DNA of 64,000 bases from positions 1 to 64,000 of the forward strand of contig JAISKB010000024.1 in NCBI GenBank assembly GCA_031261085.1, written 5' to 3'. Origin of the DNA: Christensenellaceae bacterium. Lineage in GTDB: Bacteria > Bacillota > Clostridia > Christensenellales > CAG-138. The translations under genes and the position numbers were made by a program. Of this stretch, positions 1 to 8,651 are shown piece by piece; positions within the stretch are counted from its first letter, which is position 1; each line of letters begins with the position of its first letter. The notes under the pieces were generated by a model that saw nothing but the letters and a program-made list of their open reading frames with translations, had not been told where the DNA came from and ran no database searches.

Positions 1-1
1 A

Positions 2-634
2 AAGAGCGGCGGTAAGACGGCTGATTTACGGTTTACGCATTCCTTTGCGCCGCTCCCCAGCGACCCGCTGCTGATGGTAGACCCGCCGGTTCAAAAGACC
101 GTTTCCGGCGAGCCGCCGGAAAACAGCGAGTTCACCTTCCAGCTGAAGGCGGGCAACCCGCTCAACCCCATGCCCGCGGGCAGCGTGAACGACATAAAGA
201 CCATTACGATTACCGGCGCGGGGCAAGCGGATTTTGGCGTCTGGGCGTATACGAAGGAAGGCACCTATTACTACACGGTGAGTGAAGTGAATGGCAAGGT
301 GAGTGGCTATACCTATGACACGACGGTGTACACCTTCACGGATACCGTAAAGGCGGTGGATGGGCAGTTGGCGGTTACGCGCGTGATAACCAATGGCGCG
401 GGCAAGCCGATTACGAACTTCCTCACCTTCATCAATACCTACAAGGCTCCAAGCAGCGGCGATGGCGGTACAGGTACGGGTACGGGAACCAATGGCCCCA
501 AGACCGGCGATGATTCCCAAGCCACGCTGTATAGGGTGCTGCTTTACTTGGCTGGCACTGTGGCGTTGGGTTCGGTAGCGTATTTGCTGGCCAGTGGAAT
601 ACAGGATAAAAGGACAGCGATGCAGAGGGCATGA
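2..634 (+). CDS. Pilin-like surface protein, C-terminal part (cut by window edge)
   Basis: The reading frame is open at the left edge, so only the last ~210 residues are present. They contain one Spy0128/FctA-type pilin isopeptide domain: a Lys in the early VQKTV strand, a YYYTVSEV segment with a Glu, and an Asn in the late FINTY strand are the residues expected to form a Lys-Asn isopeptide bond. A Gly/Thr-rich spacer follows, then a sorting signal GPKTGDD, a hydrophobic segment and a short basic tail. The protein is therefore likely a covalently wall-anchored pilin or adhesin. Its stop overlaps the start of the downstream sortase gene (ATGA), which suggests it is that sortase's substrate. 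The N-terminal domains lie outside the window. Confidence 0.85.
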   Translation, partial: KSGGKTADLRFTHSFAPLPSDPLLMVDPPVQKTVSGEPPENSEFTFQLKAGNPLNPMPAGSVNDIKTITITGAGQADFGVWAYTKEGTYYYTVSEVNGKVSGYTYDTTVYTFTDTVKAVDGQLAVTRVITNGAGKPITNFLTFINTYKAPSSGDGGTGTGTGTNGPKTGDDSQATLYRVLLYLAGTVALGSVAYLLASGIQDKRTAMQRA

Positions 635-1437
635 AGGACAAAAAGAGGCACGGCAGAGCCCTCGCGTGGCTGCTGTTAATCGTATCCATCGGCGTTATAG
701 CGCTATGCGGATACCATCTGAACGAGATCCAGCGGACCTATCGAGAAGGCAACGAGAGCTATGATGCTTTGGCCGACCGGGTACGTCCTGCGGGGTCTCC
801 CGTTTTTCATGCACCGGCAAGCAGCGCCGAGCCTATAAATGAAGGCATTCAGGCGCCGAGCATGTCCATAGACTTTGCCGCGCTGCAAAAGGTAAACCCG
901 GATGCCGCCGCGTGGCTCTACTGCCCCGATACGGTCATCGACTACCCCATCGTATGGGCGTCGGAATATGACTATTATCTGCATCACCTGCCGGATGGCA
1001 AAACCAACGCAAACGGCACGCTGTTCATCGACTACAACAACGCGGCGGATTTTGCGGATGGCTTAACGATTATCTACGGCCACAACATGAAATCCGGCCG
1101 GATGTTCGGCTCGCTCACGGGTTATAAGGCGCAGGCATATTTTGAGGAGCATCCGTATTTATACCTCTACACGGCGGGAGGGAGTAATTACCGAATAGAT
1201 TTGGTATACGGCTGCGTTATCGGCGCGGGAAAATGGCGCGAACGGGCGTTTATGTATGAAGAAAACCGCGATGCTTTTTTGGCGTATGCCGCCAAGAACA
1301 CGACCTTCACGAGCCCGGCGCGGTATACTCCCGACGATAAGTTTGTGGTGCTGTCCACCTGCTCGTATGAATTTGACGATGCCCGCTATGTGGTGGCCGG
1401 CGTGCTGCGCCCCCTGCCCGCGGGGAACGCGCAATAA
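631..1437 (+). CDS. srtB: Class B sortase
   Basis: 268-residue membrane-anchored transpeptidase that should join surface proteins to peptidoglycan or to each other. It has an N-terminal membrane segment (about residues 11-28) and a sortase core. Catalytic residues are visible as His151 (in YGHNM), Cys244 (in LSTCSYEF) and Arg252 (in DDARYVV). The TLFIDY and STCSYEF motifs and the length place it in class B rather than the shorter class A. It is translationally coupled to the upstream pilin-like gene by a four-base overlap. C. difficile class B sortase is known to use (S/P)PxTG-type signals; the GPKTG here and PPKTG in the giant protein at 54753-63116 are similar, so this enzyme may serve both (inference). 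Confidence 0.92.
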   Translation: MKDKKRHGRALAWLLLIVSIGVIALCGYHLNEIQRTYREGNESYDALADRVRPAGSPVFHAPASSAEPINEGIQAPSMSIDFAALQKVNPDAAAWLYCPDTVIDYPIVWASEYDYYLHHLPDGKTNANGTLFIDYNNAADFADGLTIIYGHNMKSGRMFGSLTGYKAQAYFEEHPYLYLYTAGGSNYRIDLVYGCVIGAGKWRERAFMYEENRDAFLAYAAKNTTFTSPARYTPDDKFVVLSTCSYEFDDARYVVAGVLRPLPAGNAQ

Positions 1438-1475
1438 AGAAACAAAGCGATAGCAAATGCGACAATGCATCATGG

Positions 1476-1505
1476 AGCTTGCCTGTTGGTAGAACACGGC
1501 AAGCT
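1476..1505. terminator. Hairpin between convergent genes
   Basis: An 8-bp perfect stem (agcttgcc / ggcaagct) with a 14-base loop lies between the stop of srtB (plus) and the stop of the permease gene (minus). There is no strong T-run on either side, so it is a weak terminator candidate serving both directions. Confidence 0.4.
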
Positions 1506-1512
1506 TTATGCG

Positions 1513-2559
1513 TTACCTTTTTGCGGCAAAAAGCAAAAACATGGTATAGGCGGGCAAAAAACCTGCAAGCAGCCCGGCCGACCACTGCTGCAGTTTTTGA
1601 AAGCCGCCGATTTTCCCGCCAAACCATTGCCCACTCAGCTCACGGAAGCCTTGCAGGCTTTCCTTCCCGTTGAGGCAGGTTTCCAAAATGCGGGGCACGG
1701 TGAACACGAGCAGGGCTATGCCCGCCGCAAGCAACAGTAGAACACCTCCTATAAGTGCCAGCTCACGGGGGTTTTGGGCAATCAGCGCGGGCAGATACAC
1801 CTGCCGCAGCCGGGCTTTCAGCAAGCGAGCCCGCCCCTTAAGCAGCAAAACGCCCTTGCCCATCAGCAAAACAATCGCCCCGCATACAGCCGCCTGCCCT
1901 GCCACGGTAAACCGCCCCCAAATCGCGCCGCCCACCCCGTTAAGGCTCAGCAGCCAGTGGGTGCTTTCGTGGATTCCCAGCGTTTTCAGCCCGGCAAGAA
2001 CCGCCGTTTCATCGCTGCCCACCCGCGCCAAAAGCGCGTTGGGGGCGCCTTTTAGGCAGGTGGCGGGGAGATAGATTTTCAACTCACCTCCCGTTATTCC
2101 GGGCTCTTTCACCACCCCCACAATCAGCCAAACAGCACCGTCCATTTCAAACGTGAGCCCGGCAACCTCGAGGGCGCCAAACATTTGGAAGGCGGTGTTT
2201 TCTTCCAGCACAGCGAACCGCTCCCGGTTGCGCACCGCCGACTCCGTTAAAAACCCGCCGCATAGCAGGGGGTAACCCATTAGGGCGGCGTAGTTTTCGT
2301 TGGTGCCTATGGCGGTCACATTCCACTGGGAGCGCAGCGCCTTCACCATCACCGGCGTCGGACGCTCATAGGTGAGGATGAATTCCTCGCCGAGCTCCGC
2401 CATTCTTTCCGGCTCCGGGAAGGCGGCATCCGCGCTTTTGGGCAGAACCATAAGCAAATTTCGATAGCCCAGCTCCCCTGCCTTAACCCCCACCAGCGCG
2501 AGGGCGATGAAAAGCAGGAGGCTCAAAAACAGGAATGAAAATTTCAGCTTAGTTCTCAA
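1513..2559 (-). CDS. MacB-like ABC transporter membrane protein
   Basis: 348-residue membrane protein. It starts with one transmembrane segment, followed by about 190 residues of extracytoplasmic domain resembling the MacB periplasmic core (a segment around FQMFGALEVAGLTFEMDG is typical), then three C-terminal membrane segments. I chose the TTG at 2559 because a GAGGCGG Shine-Dalgarno sits 7-8 bases upstream and the protein then begins LRTKLKFSF followed by the first membrane helix; the longer ATG at 2688 would add 43 residues of out-of-frame adaptor sequence. It overlaps the end of the HlyD-like gene by 11 bases. An adaptor plus a MacB-like permease normally pairs with an ATPase, and none is encoded here. 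The substrate is unknown. Confidence 0.7.
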   Translation of the reverse strand: MRTKLKFSFLFLSLLLFIALALVGVKAGELGYRNLLMVLPKSADAAFPEPERMAELGEEFILTYERPTPVMVKALRSQWNVTAIGTNENYAALMGYPLLCGGFLTESAVRNRERFAVLEENTAFQMFGALEVAGLTFEMDGAVWLIVGVVKEPGITGGELKIYLPATCLKGAPNALLARVGSDETAVLAGLKTLGIHESTHWLLSLNGVGGAIWGRFTVAGQAAVCGAIVLLMGKGVLLLKGRARLLKARLRQVYLPALIAQNPRELALIGGVLLLLAAGIALLVFTVPRILETCLNGKESLQGFRELSGQWFGGKIGGFQKLQQWSAGLLAGFLPAYTMFLLFAAKR

Positions 2560-3922
2560 AAAAATCCGCCTCGTTTCCCAGCAGCACCGTGTCGCCCACT
2601 GCCACCGGCTTTGCGCTCCGCAGCAAAATCGGCTCAAAGAAGTCGATGCCCCGCACGATGACGGTGTTTTCGGAATCGGATTCGCCAATCATCACACCCA
2701 GGCGGTCGAGGTAATATTCCTGCCCAAGGATGCCCTCCCGCCGTTTAATCTGCATCAAAAAGTACCCGGTGTTATCCTTGTTCAACGAGCCGTTGGGCAC
2801 GAGAATATAGGTGGTGTCGCTGCTTTTTTTAAAGGTGACGGAGAATGTTTCCCCGGCGGCGATTTCCGCCTCCTCCACCAGCACCTGGGCGGTCTTGCCC
2901 TCGGCAGAGGAGGTGAGCGCTTGCACAACCCCTGTGGCCCGGTGGGAGGCGCTTTCGAGCGTGCACGGCTCCCCCACCCCCACAAAATTGTTCTCCAAAT
3001 TCAGGGCGCAGTCCACGAAAAAGCGGTTGCCCACCCCCATTTTGGCGAGGAGCATGCCCTCGGTAACCTGCTCGCCCTTGCCCACCGGCAGCGATGTAAT
3101 CGTCCCGGCGGCGGGGGCGAGCAGCACGGCGTTTTCGCTGAATTCTTGCAGCGCTTCTTTATAGGATTCCTCCTGCATCGCCAGCGCCGAAAGCTCTATT
3201 TTTTTTGCCGAAAGCTCCAGCTTTATGGCGGCAAGCTCGTCTTCATAATCCGCCAGCCGGGCCCTGCGGTCGAGCTCCTGTTCCTCCAGCGTTTTATAGG
3301 CGTTCCTTCTTGCCGCTTCCTGTGACTTGATTAGATTGTCCCGCTGGATATAGAGCCGCTGCAGTTCGTAGCGGGCAGACTCAAGCTCCTCCTTGGAGAC
3401 ATCTTCGCCGGCTTCCGCTTGCGCCTCCAGTTCCTTAAGATGGCTTGCGGCTTTTGCTATCTCCGCGTCCAGCAGCGCAAGGTCCCCGGATGACGGCATA
3501 TCCGGCTCAAAAACTTTATTCCTCAGCGCATCCATATATCGCTCGGTTTTGGCGGTATTGAGCCGAATTCTCTCGAGGTCCAGTTTAATCCGGGTGCGGC
3601 TATCCTTCAGCTCCCGCAGCCTTTGCTCCACTTCTTCGGGGCTATACGAAAGGCGGAGCAGCTCCTGCCCTTCCTTCACGGCATCCCCTTCCTTCACCAA
3701 AACCTCCTCCACCTTGCCGCCGATTTGCGCATACAGGCTTTCGGTATCCGCCCACTGCGCGGTGCCCCTTGCGATTTCCTGCTGGTTGAGCGCGCCGTTT
3801 TTTGGCAATACCCCGGTGATTTGCGGCAGGCGGTGGGTATAGATGGTTTTGGAGAAGAAAATCAGCATGAGCAAAATAAGTAAAATGCCGCCGCCGACCG
3901 TTTTTCTGTTTATGTATTTCAT
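2549..3922 (-). CDS. HlyD/efflux adaptor-like membrane fusion protein
   Basis: 457 residues. One N-terminal membrane anchor (about residues 10-27) is followed by a biotinyl-lipoyl-like half (GGKVEEVLVKEGDAVKEGQELLRL), a long Glu/Arg/Leu-rich coiled coil (about residues 95-265), the second lipoyl half (LLAPAAGTITSLPVGKGEQVTEG) and a beta-barrel domain. This is the layout of periplasmic adaptor or membrane fusion proteins, which in Gram-positives work with MacB-type permeases. It starts two bases after the sugar permease stop and overlaps the MacB-like gene, so all seem co-transcribed. It could be an exporter component added to a sugar-uptake operon; substrate unknown. Confidence 0.8.
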   Translation of the reverse strand: MKYINRKTVGGGILLILLMLIFFSKTIYTHRLPQITGVLPKNGALNQQEIARGTAQWADTESLYAQIGGKVEEVLVKEGDAVKEGQELLRLSYSPEEVEQRLRELKDSRTRIKLDLERIRLNTAKTERYMDALRNKVFEPDMPSSGDLALLDAEIAKAASHLKELEAQAEAGEDVSKEELESARYELQRLYIQRDNLIKSQEAARRNAYKTLEEQELDRRARLADYEDELAAIKLELSAKKIELSALAMQEESYKEALQEFSENAVLLAPAAGTITSLPVGKGEQVTEGMLLAKMGVGNRFFVDCALNLENNFVGVGEPCTLESASHRATGVVQALTSSAEGKTAQVLVEEAEIAAGETFSVTFKKSSDTTYILVPNGSLNKDNTGYFLMQIKRREGILGQEYYLDRLGVMIGESDSENTVIVRGIDFFEPILLRSAKPVAVGDTVLLGNEADFFEN

Positions 3923-3924
3923 CG

Positions 3925-4806
3925 TTATTTTACTCCTGACAGTTCAATTCCTTTTTCCAAATCCTTCTGCCCCAGCAGGAGAAACCAGAATGGTAAAAAC
4001 AAGAATACGCAGGAGGCGGCGAAAATCAGCCCCACCCTGCCCTCCGCGATGCGGGAAAGATAGACCGAGAGCGGTTCTTTGGTGTAGTCCTTGATGAAGA
4101 TGACCGCTTGCTCCACCAAGTTCCAGTATTCGATAAACTGCAGCATGCACAGCGCCGCAATCGCCGATTTCATCTGCGGGATTACCAAGCTAAAAAAGAT
4201 GCGCATCGGGCCCGCGCCGTCTATCCGCGCCGCCTCGAAGTAGGCCGTGGGCAGCGCTTTCATGCTCTGCCGCATGAGGAATACCCCAAAGGGAGAAAAT
4301 ATCCCGGGCAATATGATGGCGAGGTAGCTCTCCTGTATCCCCAGCGCATCCGCAATAATATAATTGGGCACCAGCACCGCCTGCAGAGGCATCAGCATCA
4401 CCACAATGTATACGATGAACAACGCCTCCTTGTACCGCCAGTTCCAAATCGTGAAGCCATATGCCGTCGCCATGGATATGATGAGGCTGCCCAGCGTCAC
4501 CGGGAGGGCGATTTTTATGGAATTGAACATCAGCAGCAAAAACGCGGGCTGGTTTATGAGCACGGTGGCATACTGTTTGAGCGTAACCGGGCTGGGGATG
4601 AGCCTAAGCCCGGCAAACCGCTCCGTAAGCCCATCCAGCTTGTCAAAAGCCGACAGGCTGGTGGTATAATTGAGGGTAATTTCCCCTTCGCTCATAAAGG
4701 AGCCGGAGAGCGTGACCGCCAACGGCAGCAAAAACAGCAGCCCCAAACAAACGAGCAGCACCGTGGAAACCAGATTTTTTCGGTTCCCAAACGCGGTGGT
4801 ATTCAC
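3925..4806 (-). CDS. Carbohydrate ABC transporter permease (MalG/UgpE type)
   Basis: 293-residue inner-membrane permease with six predicted membrane segments. The EAA loop signature that contacts the ATPase is visible as EAARIDGAGPMRIFFSLVIPQMK (about residues 188-210). It overlaps the MalF-type gene by four bases (ATGA), so the two are translationally coupled and should form the heterodimeric channel of a CUT1-family sugar importer. The ATP-binding subunit is not in this locus; CUT1 systems in Firmicutes often share one MsmK-type ATPase encoded elsewhere. The sugar cannot be deduced from the sequence. Confidence 0.9.
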   Translation of the reverse strand: MNTTAFGNRKNLVSTVLLVCLGLLFLLPLAVTLSGSFMSEGEITLNYTTSLSAFDKLDGLTERFAGLRLIPSPVTLKQYATVLINQPAFLLLMFNSIKIALPVTLGSLIISMATAYGFTIWNWRYKEALFIVYIVVMLMPLQAVLVPNYIIADALGIQESYLAIILPGIFSPFGVFLMRQSMKALPTAYFEAARIDGAGPMRIFFSLVIPQMKSAIAALCMLQFIEYWNLVEQAVIFIKDYTKEPLSVYLSRIAEGRVGLIFAASCVFLFLPFWFLLLGQKDLEKGIELSGVK

Positions 4807-5648
4807 GAACTTGTTCTCCTTTCCAGCCAGAGCAAACCCTGGGTGAGCACCGCGATGATGCAGACCAAAATCGTGGTTGCCGTAGTCAGCTTGGGGTAGT
4901 TGAGGGAGGCAAACATGTTGTTCATGAAGTGCTGAAGGGTATAGATGCTCTGATGGGGATAGTTCCCGGTGAGGAGATAAATCTCCCGAAACACCTTAAA
5001 CGAATTCACCACCGACATAATGCATACCAGCACCGAGGTCGCGGCCAGGTTGGGCAGGGTGATGGACCAAAGCGCCTGCCGGGGGCTCGCGCCATCTACC
5101 CATGCGGCTTCATAATATTCCATCGGGATGGAGTGAAGCCCCGACAGGAACAGCACCATGTTGTACCCCATGTTTTTCCAAATGAAAATCAGCACCATCA
5201 CCGGGAGCGCCAATGCGGAATCCAGCCAGTTGACCTTGCCTATCCCCAGCCCTTGCAAGGCGCCGTTGAGCGCGCCGTTATAGGAGAATACCACCCTCCA
5301 AAAAAACGCCATCGAGCCGGAGGGGAGTACCAGCGGGATAAGAAAAATCAGCGTAAAAAGCTCCCGGTGGCGTTTTTTCCTTATGAGCAGCGCCACCCCC
5401 AGCGAGAGCGCCATATTGAGCGGGACACTGACCCCCATAAACTTGACGGTGTTCCACAAGCCCCTGAGATAGGCCGGGCTGGCGAGCAGGGAGAGATAAT
5501 TTTGCACCCCCACGAATTTGCCGTTTACCGGCTGGCTCATAACGGAATAACCTACCGAACCGCCAAACGGCAATATATAAAACAGCAAAAACCCCAGCAA
5601 GCCCGGCAGCAAAAACCAAAACCCCGGGGGAATGCGCCGGTTTTTCAT
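4803..5648 (-). CDS. Carbohydrate ABC transporter permease (MalF/UgpA type)
   Basis: 281-residue permease with six membrane segments starting near residue 11. Its EAA loop is EAAWVDGASPRQALWSITLPNL (about residues 181-202), typical of CUT1 sugar importers. It lies 9 bases after the solute-binding protein and overlaps the partner permease, forming a standard binding protein-MalF-MalG order. The short length (281) fits the UgpA/LacF subgroup that lacks the large MalF periplasmic loop. Confidence 0.9.
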   Translation of the reverse strand: MKNRRIPPGFWFLLPGLLGFLLFYILPFGGSVGYSVMSQPVNGKFVGVQNYLSLLASPAYLRGLWNTVKFMGVSVPLNMALSLGVALLIRKKRHRELFTLIFLIPLVLPSGSMAFFWRVVFSYNGALNGALQGLGIGKVNWLDSALALPVMVLIFIWKNMGYNMVLFLSGLHSIPMEYYEAAWVDGASPRQALWSITLPNLAATSVLVCIMSVVNSFKVFREIYLLTGNYPHQSIYTLQHFMNNMFASLNYPKLTTATTILVCIIAVLTQGLLWLERRTSS

Positions 5649-5657
5649 GCGCGCCCC

Positions 5658-7103
5658 TTACTCGCCCAGGTAGAGATTTACCCTGCTTTGCAGCGCTTCG
5701 CATACCTCGGACGCGGTTTTGGCGCCGTCAAAAAAGTGTGCGGTTTCCTCGCGTATCATAGCCGAGATGGTGCTGTCCGCGAGGGGGTAAGCATTGATGC
5801 GGTCGGAAAACCGTTCCACAGCGGCTTGATATTCGGCGAGCAAGTTCTGCATGCCCTCGGTCATGGGCGTTTTCTCCCCATATAAGGAGCCGTCTATGCT
5901 CATCTCGGCTTTTTTGGCGCGGGCGGCGTTGTTTATCGGCAGGCCCATCCCATCTACCGAAAGCTGCATTTCCTCACTGAGTAAAAACTTGAGAAATTCC
6001 CACGCGGTGCGTTGGTTTTTGGAGTTTGCATTCATAGCGTAGCCCCGGAAAAACCGGAAGGGGATATTGCCATCCGCATTCGCTTGAATACCGCCTATGA
6101 TGTCGTTTTCGCTGCCGCCGTCAAAAAACTGTATGGGGCTGACCTTGTTGTAATCCAAATCATACGCCAGCGACATGTCGCTCTTAACCCGGAAGAAAAC
6201 CTGCTGCCCGCTGATGATTTCGGCGTTTTCATCCGAGAAGATATATCCCTTATCCGCATAGCCCTTCACCGCTTCCAGCAGGGCGGCAAAAGAGCCATCG
6301 GTAAAGTTGGCGGTTCGGTCGGCAAAGTTGATGAATTTGCTGTAGTTTTCATCCCAGAGCGCGCCGAACAGGAACCGGGCGCTCTGTTCCAGCATGCGGA
6401 TTTTCTTATCCGCGCCCGCGTTTGCGCTGGCAAAGGCCCCCTCCGCGCTGCTTATCAGCCCCGCGTAGGTAAAGGTTCCTTCATTTTTCAGCGTCTCAGC
6501 CTGCTCGGGGGTAAATAGGGATTTATCGAAGGTAGCGTAGTTGAAGCTGTAATCCGTGGGTAAAAACACGGTATGGCCCCCCTGCTTCACCGCCTCGAGT
6601 ATGTTTTGGCGGTAGTCCTCGGGGTGAAAATCCGGGTCGCTGTTCATGAACTCATCCAGCGGCGCAAACTGCCCATTTTTGGCGTAGCGTTCGATGGGTA
6701 AAATATCCAGCGCCAGCAGGTCCGCCCCGCCGCCGCCTATCAGCTCGGTATTGAGCTTGCTCAAATAATCCGCCCGCGCCACGGGATCATCCGTTATTTC
6801 CGAGGACATGACGGTGGCGCCATCCTTCTCCATAACCTTGACTTCGGGCATGGTGGAAAAGGTCTTAATCGTCACCTTGGTGCCGGGGTATTTTGCCATA
6901 AACAAATTGGCGGCCGCCTCCAAAAAGGCTTTATACTGCATGGTGTCATAGCAGGAAATGCTGATTTCCCCGGCGATTTCACCGGCCACTTCGTGCTTCA
7001 CCGAGGCGGATGAAGTCCCGTCCGCAGGTTTATTTTCTGTGCCGCAGGCGGCAAATGACACCGCCATACATAAGATGAGCATCAGCGCGATCGCTTTTTT
7101 CAT
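5658..7103 (-). CDS. ABC transporter extracellular solute-binding lipoprotein
   Basis: 481-residue family-1 solute-binding protein. It has a lipoprotein signal with the Cys at residue 20 (SFAACGTE), so it should be anchored to the outer face of the membrane. The body has the usual features of sugar-binding proteins: an early ISISCYDTMQYKAFLEAAANLFMAKYPG strand-helix, a GGGADLLALD segment and a C-terminal NQRTAWEFLKFLLSEEMQ helix. A clear TAGGAGG ribosome site precedes the ATG. Located between the histidine kinase and the two permeases; the kinase pair probably controls this uptake system. Confidence 0.88.
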   Translation of the reverse strand: MKKAIALMLILCMAVSFAACGTENKPADGTSSASVKHEVAGEIAGEISISCYDTMQYKAFLEAAANLFMAKYPGTKVTIKTFSTMPEVKVMEKDGATVMSSEITDDPVARADYLSKLNTELIGGGGADLLALDILPIERYAKNGQFAPLDEFMNSDPDFHPEDYRQNILEAVKQGGHTVFLPTDYSFNYATFDKSLFTPEQAETLKNEGTFTYAGLISSAEGAFASANAGADKKIRMLEQSARFLFGALWDENYSKFINFADRTANFTDGSFAALLEAVKGYADKGYIFSDENAEIISGQQVFFRVKSDMSLAYDLDYNKVSPIQFFDGGSENDIIGGIQANADGNIPFRFFRGYAMNANSKNQRTAWEFLKFLLSEEMQLSVDGMGLPINNAARAKKAEMSIDGSLYGEKTPMTEGMQNLLAEYQAAVERFSDRINAYPLADSTISAMIREETAHFFDGAKTASEVCEALQSRVNLYLGE

Positions 7104-7193
7104 GGGTATATCCTCCTAAGTTGTTGGTACCCATAGCTTACCGCGCCCATATGAAGCTGGCATGTAGCCGGCGTGTATCCTGTGTGTGATTGC

Positions 7194-8651
7194 CTACAGC
7201 TTTAGGCGCACCTTGAGCCCCAGTGCGGTGGCCTCCATCCCCCAGGGGATTGCAAGCTGCTCCAAGCTGCGGCGGACGATATACAGCCCCAGCCCGGTGC
7301 CGCTTATCGTTTTATCCCGGCTGTAGCTGCGGGTATAAAAAGGCTCTGTAAGCTTTTCCAATTCCTCCGGGGGGATGGGCTCGCACTGATTTTCTATCGA
7401 GAGCGCCCAGCCGGAGTCTTCTTCCGCAAGGGTAAGGTACAGCTCCCCGCCGGGGAGGGTGTAGCGGGCGGCATTGGATATGAGGTTGGAGAGCGCCCTG
7501 TGCAATATGGCTTCATCGGTAAAAAGGGTGTGGTTCCCCAAGCGTTTCGTAATTATAACCCCCCGGCTTTTCAGCAAAAGGGCATTGGCGGCAAGGGCCT
7601 GCTCCAAAAGCTCCGCCGGGTTCACCTGGGTGAAGGATAGGGCGTCCGCCTCGATATCCGACCGGGAAGCGGTGAGTATCTCGCCTACCAGCAGGGCAAG
7701 CCGGTTGATCAGCCCCTTGCATTCCTTCAAGTAGGTATCCCTATCCCGGTAGACCCCGACATTATCCAGCATCCCCTCCACAATGCCGTTAAGCGCGGCG
7801 ATGGGGGTTTTTAGCTCGTGGCTGGCGCTCTGCATCAACTGGGTTTTGGCGCGCTCCATGCGGCTTACCTTTGCCATCTCGTCATTTAAACTGTGGATGT
7901 TTTCGCCCAGGCTTGCATAGAGGGCATCCAAGTTGCGGGAAAGCTGACCCAGCTCATCCTGTGTGCGAAGGCCGGAAACCGCGCCCGGCTCCATCCGCTC
8001 CATCCGCACGGCGGCTTCGGAAAGATGCAGTATGGGGCTGGTGAACCTTTTGGCGTAGAAAAACGCCAGCCCCAGCCCCGGCAGGATATTCCCCAAAAGC
8101 AGATATGGTATGAGGGAAAGTATCACGCTTTTGGCTTCGTTGATGGGCTGAAGGGTGCTGCTGACGCTGATGGATTCCACCAGCTTACTCCCCACAGGAA
8201 CGCTGAGCATGATGGTTTGCGTCGCAAAGCCGCCCCCGCCGCCGCCCTGAAAAGCGACGCCCTCCACCGTTGTGGAATAGACCGAATCCTGATAGTCGGA
8301 GCCGGAATCTACCGTGATGGAAAAGCCGCCGCCGGCTTCGGCATCCTCCAGCGCGACATAGGGGGTGGAGAGGGTGGGAATCGGCTTGTTTTCGCGGTTG
8401 AGCGCCGTGATTTCGGCGTTGTTGGCTTCGGAAAACGCCGCGATGAGGGCGGCGCTCTCCTCCGCATTTTCCGTTCCCCGCAAATCATCCACCAAAACAT
8501 TTAGATTTGTTTGCAGGGCCTGATTCTTTTTATAGAGATAATATTTCGGCATGGCAAAGTACAGCGCCGCCAAGGTTAGCGATACCGCCAAAACGATCAG
8601 CAGCGAGGCAAACAGAAACGTTGTGCCCACGATGGACCGCTTCCGGCTCAT
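7194..8651 (-). CDS. Sensor histidine kinase
   Basis: 485 residues. Membrane segments at about 12-34 and 177-200 flank a ~140-residue extracytoplasmic sensor that has a Gly-rich stretch (about 136-142). A HAMP-like linker (about 200-255) leads into the dimerisation domain with phosphoacceptor His278 (SASHELKTP). The ATPase domain shows the N-box (NLISNAARYT) and G2-box (GTGLGLYIV). Its start overlaps the response regulator stop by four bases, so the two form a pair, transcribed ahead of the sugar ABC genes. The signal sensed is not evident. Confidence 0.93.
   Translation of the reverse strand: MSRKRSIVGTTFLFASLLIVLAVSLTLAALYFAMPKYYLYKKNQALQTNLNVLVDDLRGTENAEESAALIAAFSEANNAEITALNRENKPIPTLSTPYVALEDAEAGGGFSITVDSGSDYQDSVYSTTVEGVAFQGGGGGGFATQTIMLSVPVGSKLVESISVSSTLQPINEAKSVILSLIPYLLLGNILPGLGLAFFYAKRFTSPILHLSEAAVRMERMEPGAVSGLRTQDELGQLSRNLDALYASLGENIHSLNDEMAKVSRMERAKTQLMQSASHELKTPIAALNGIVEGMLDNVGVYRDRDTYLKECKGLINRLALLVGEILTASRSDIEADALSFTQVNPAELLEQALAANALLLKSRGVIITKRLGNHTLFTDEAILHRALSNLISNAARYTLPGGELYLTLAEEDSGWALSIENQCEPIPPEELEKLTEPFYTRSYSRDKTISGTGLGLYIVRRSLEQLAIPWGMEATALGLKVRLKL

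Noticed and set aside
2549..2688. Long ATG start for the MacB-like gene at 2688
   Set aside because: It adds residues from inside the adaptor gene in another frame; TTG 2559 has a good ribosome site and gives a normal membrane N-terminus.
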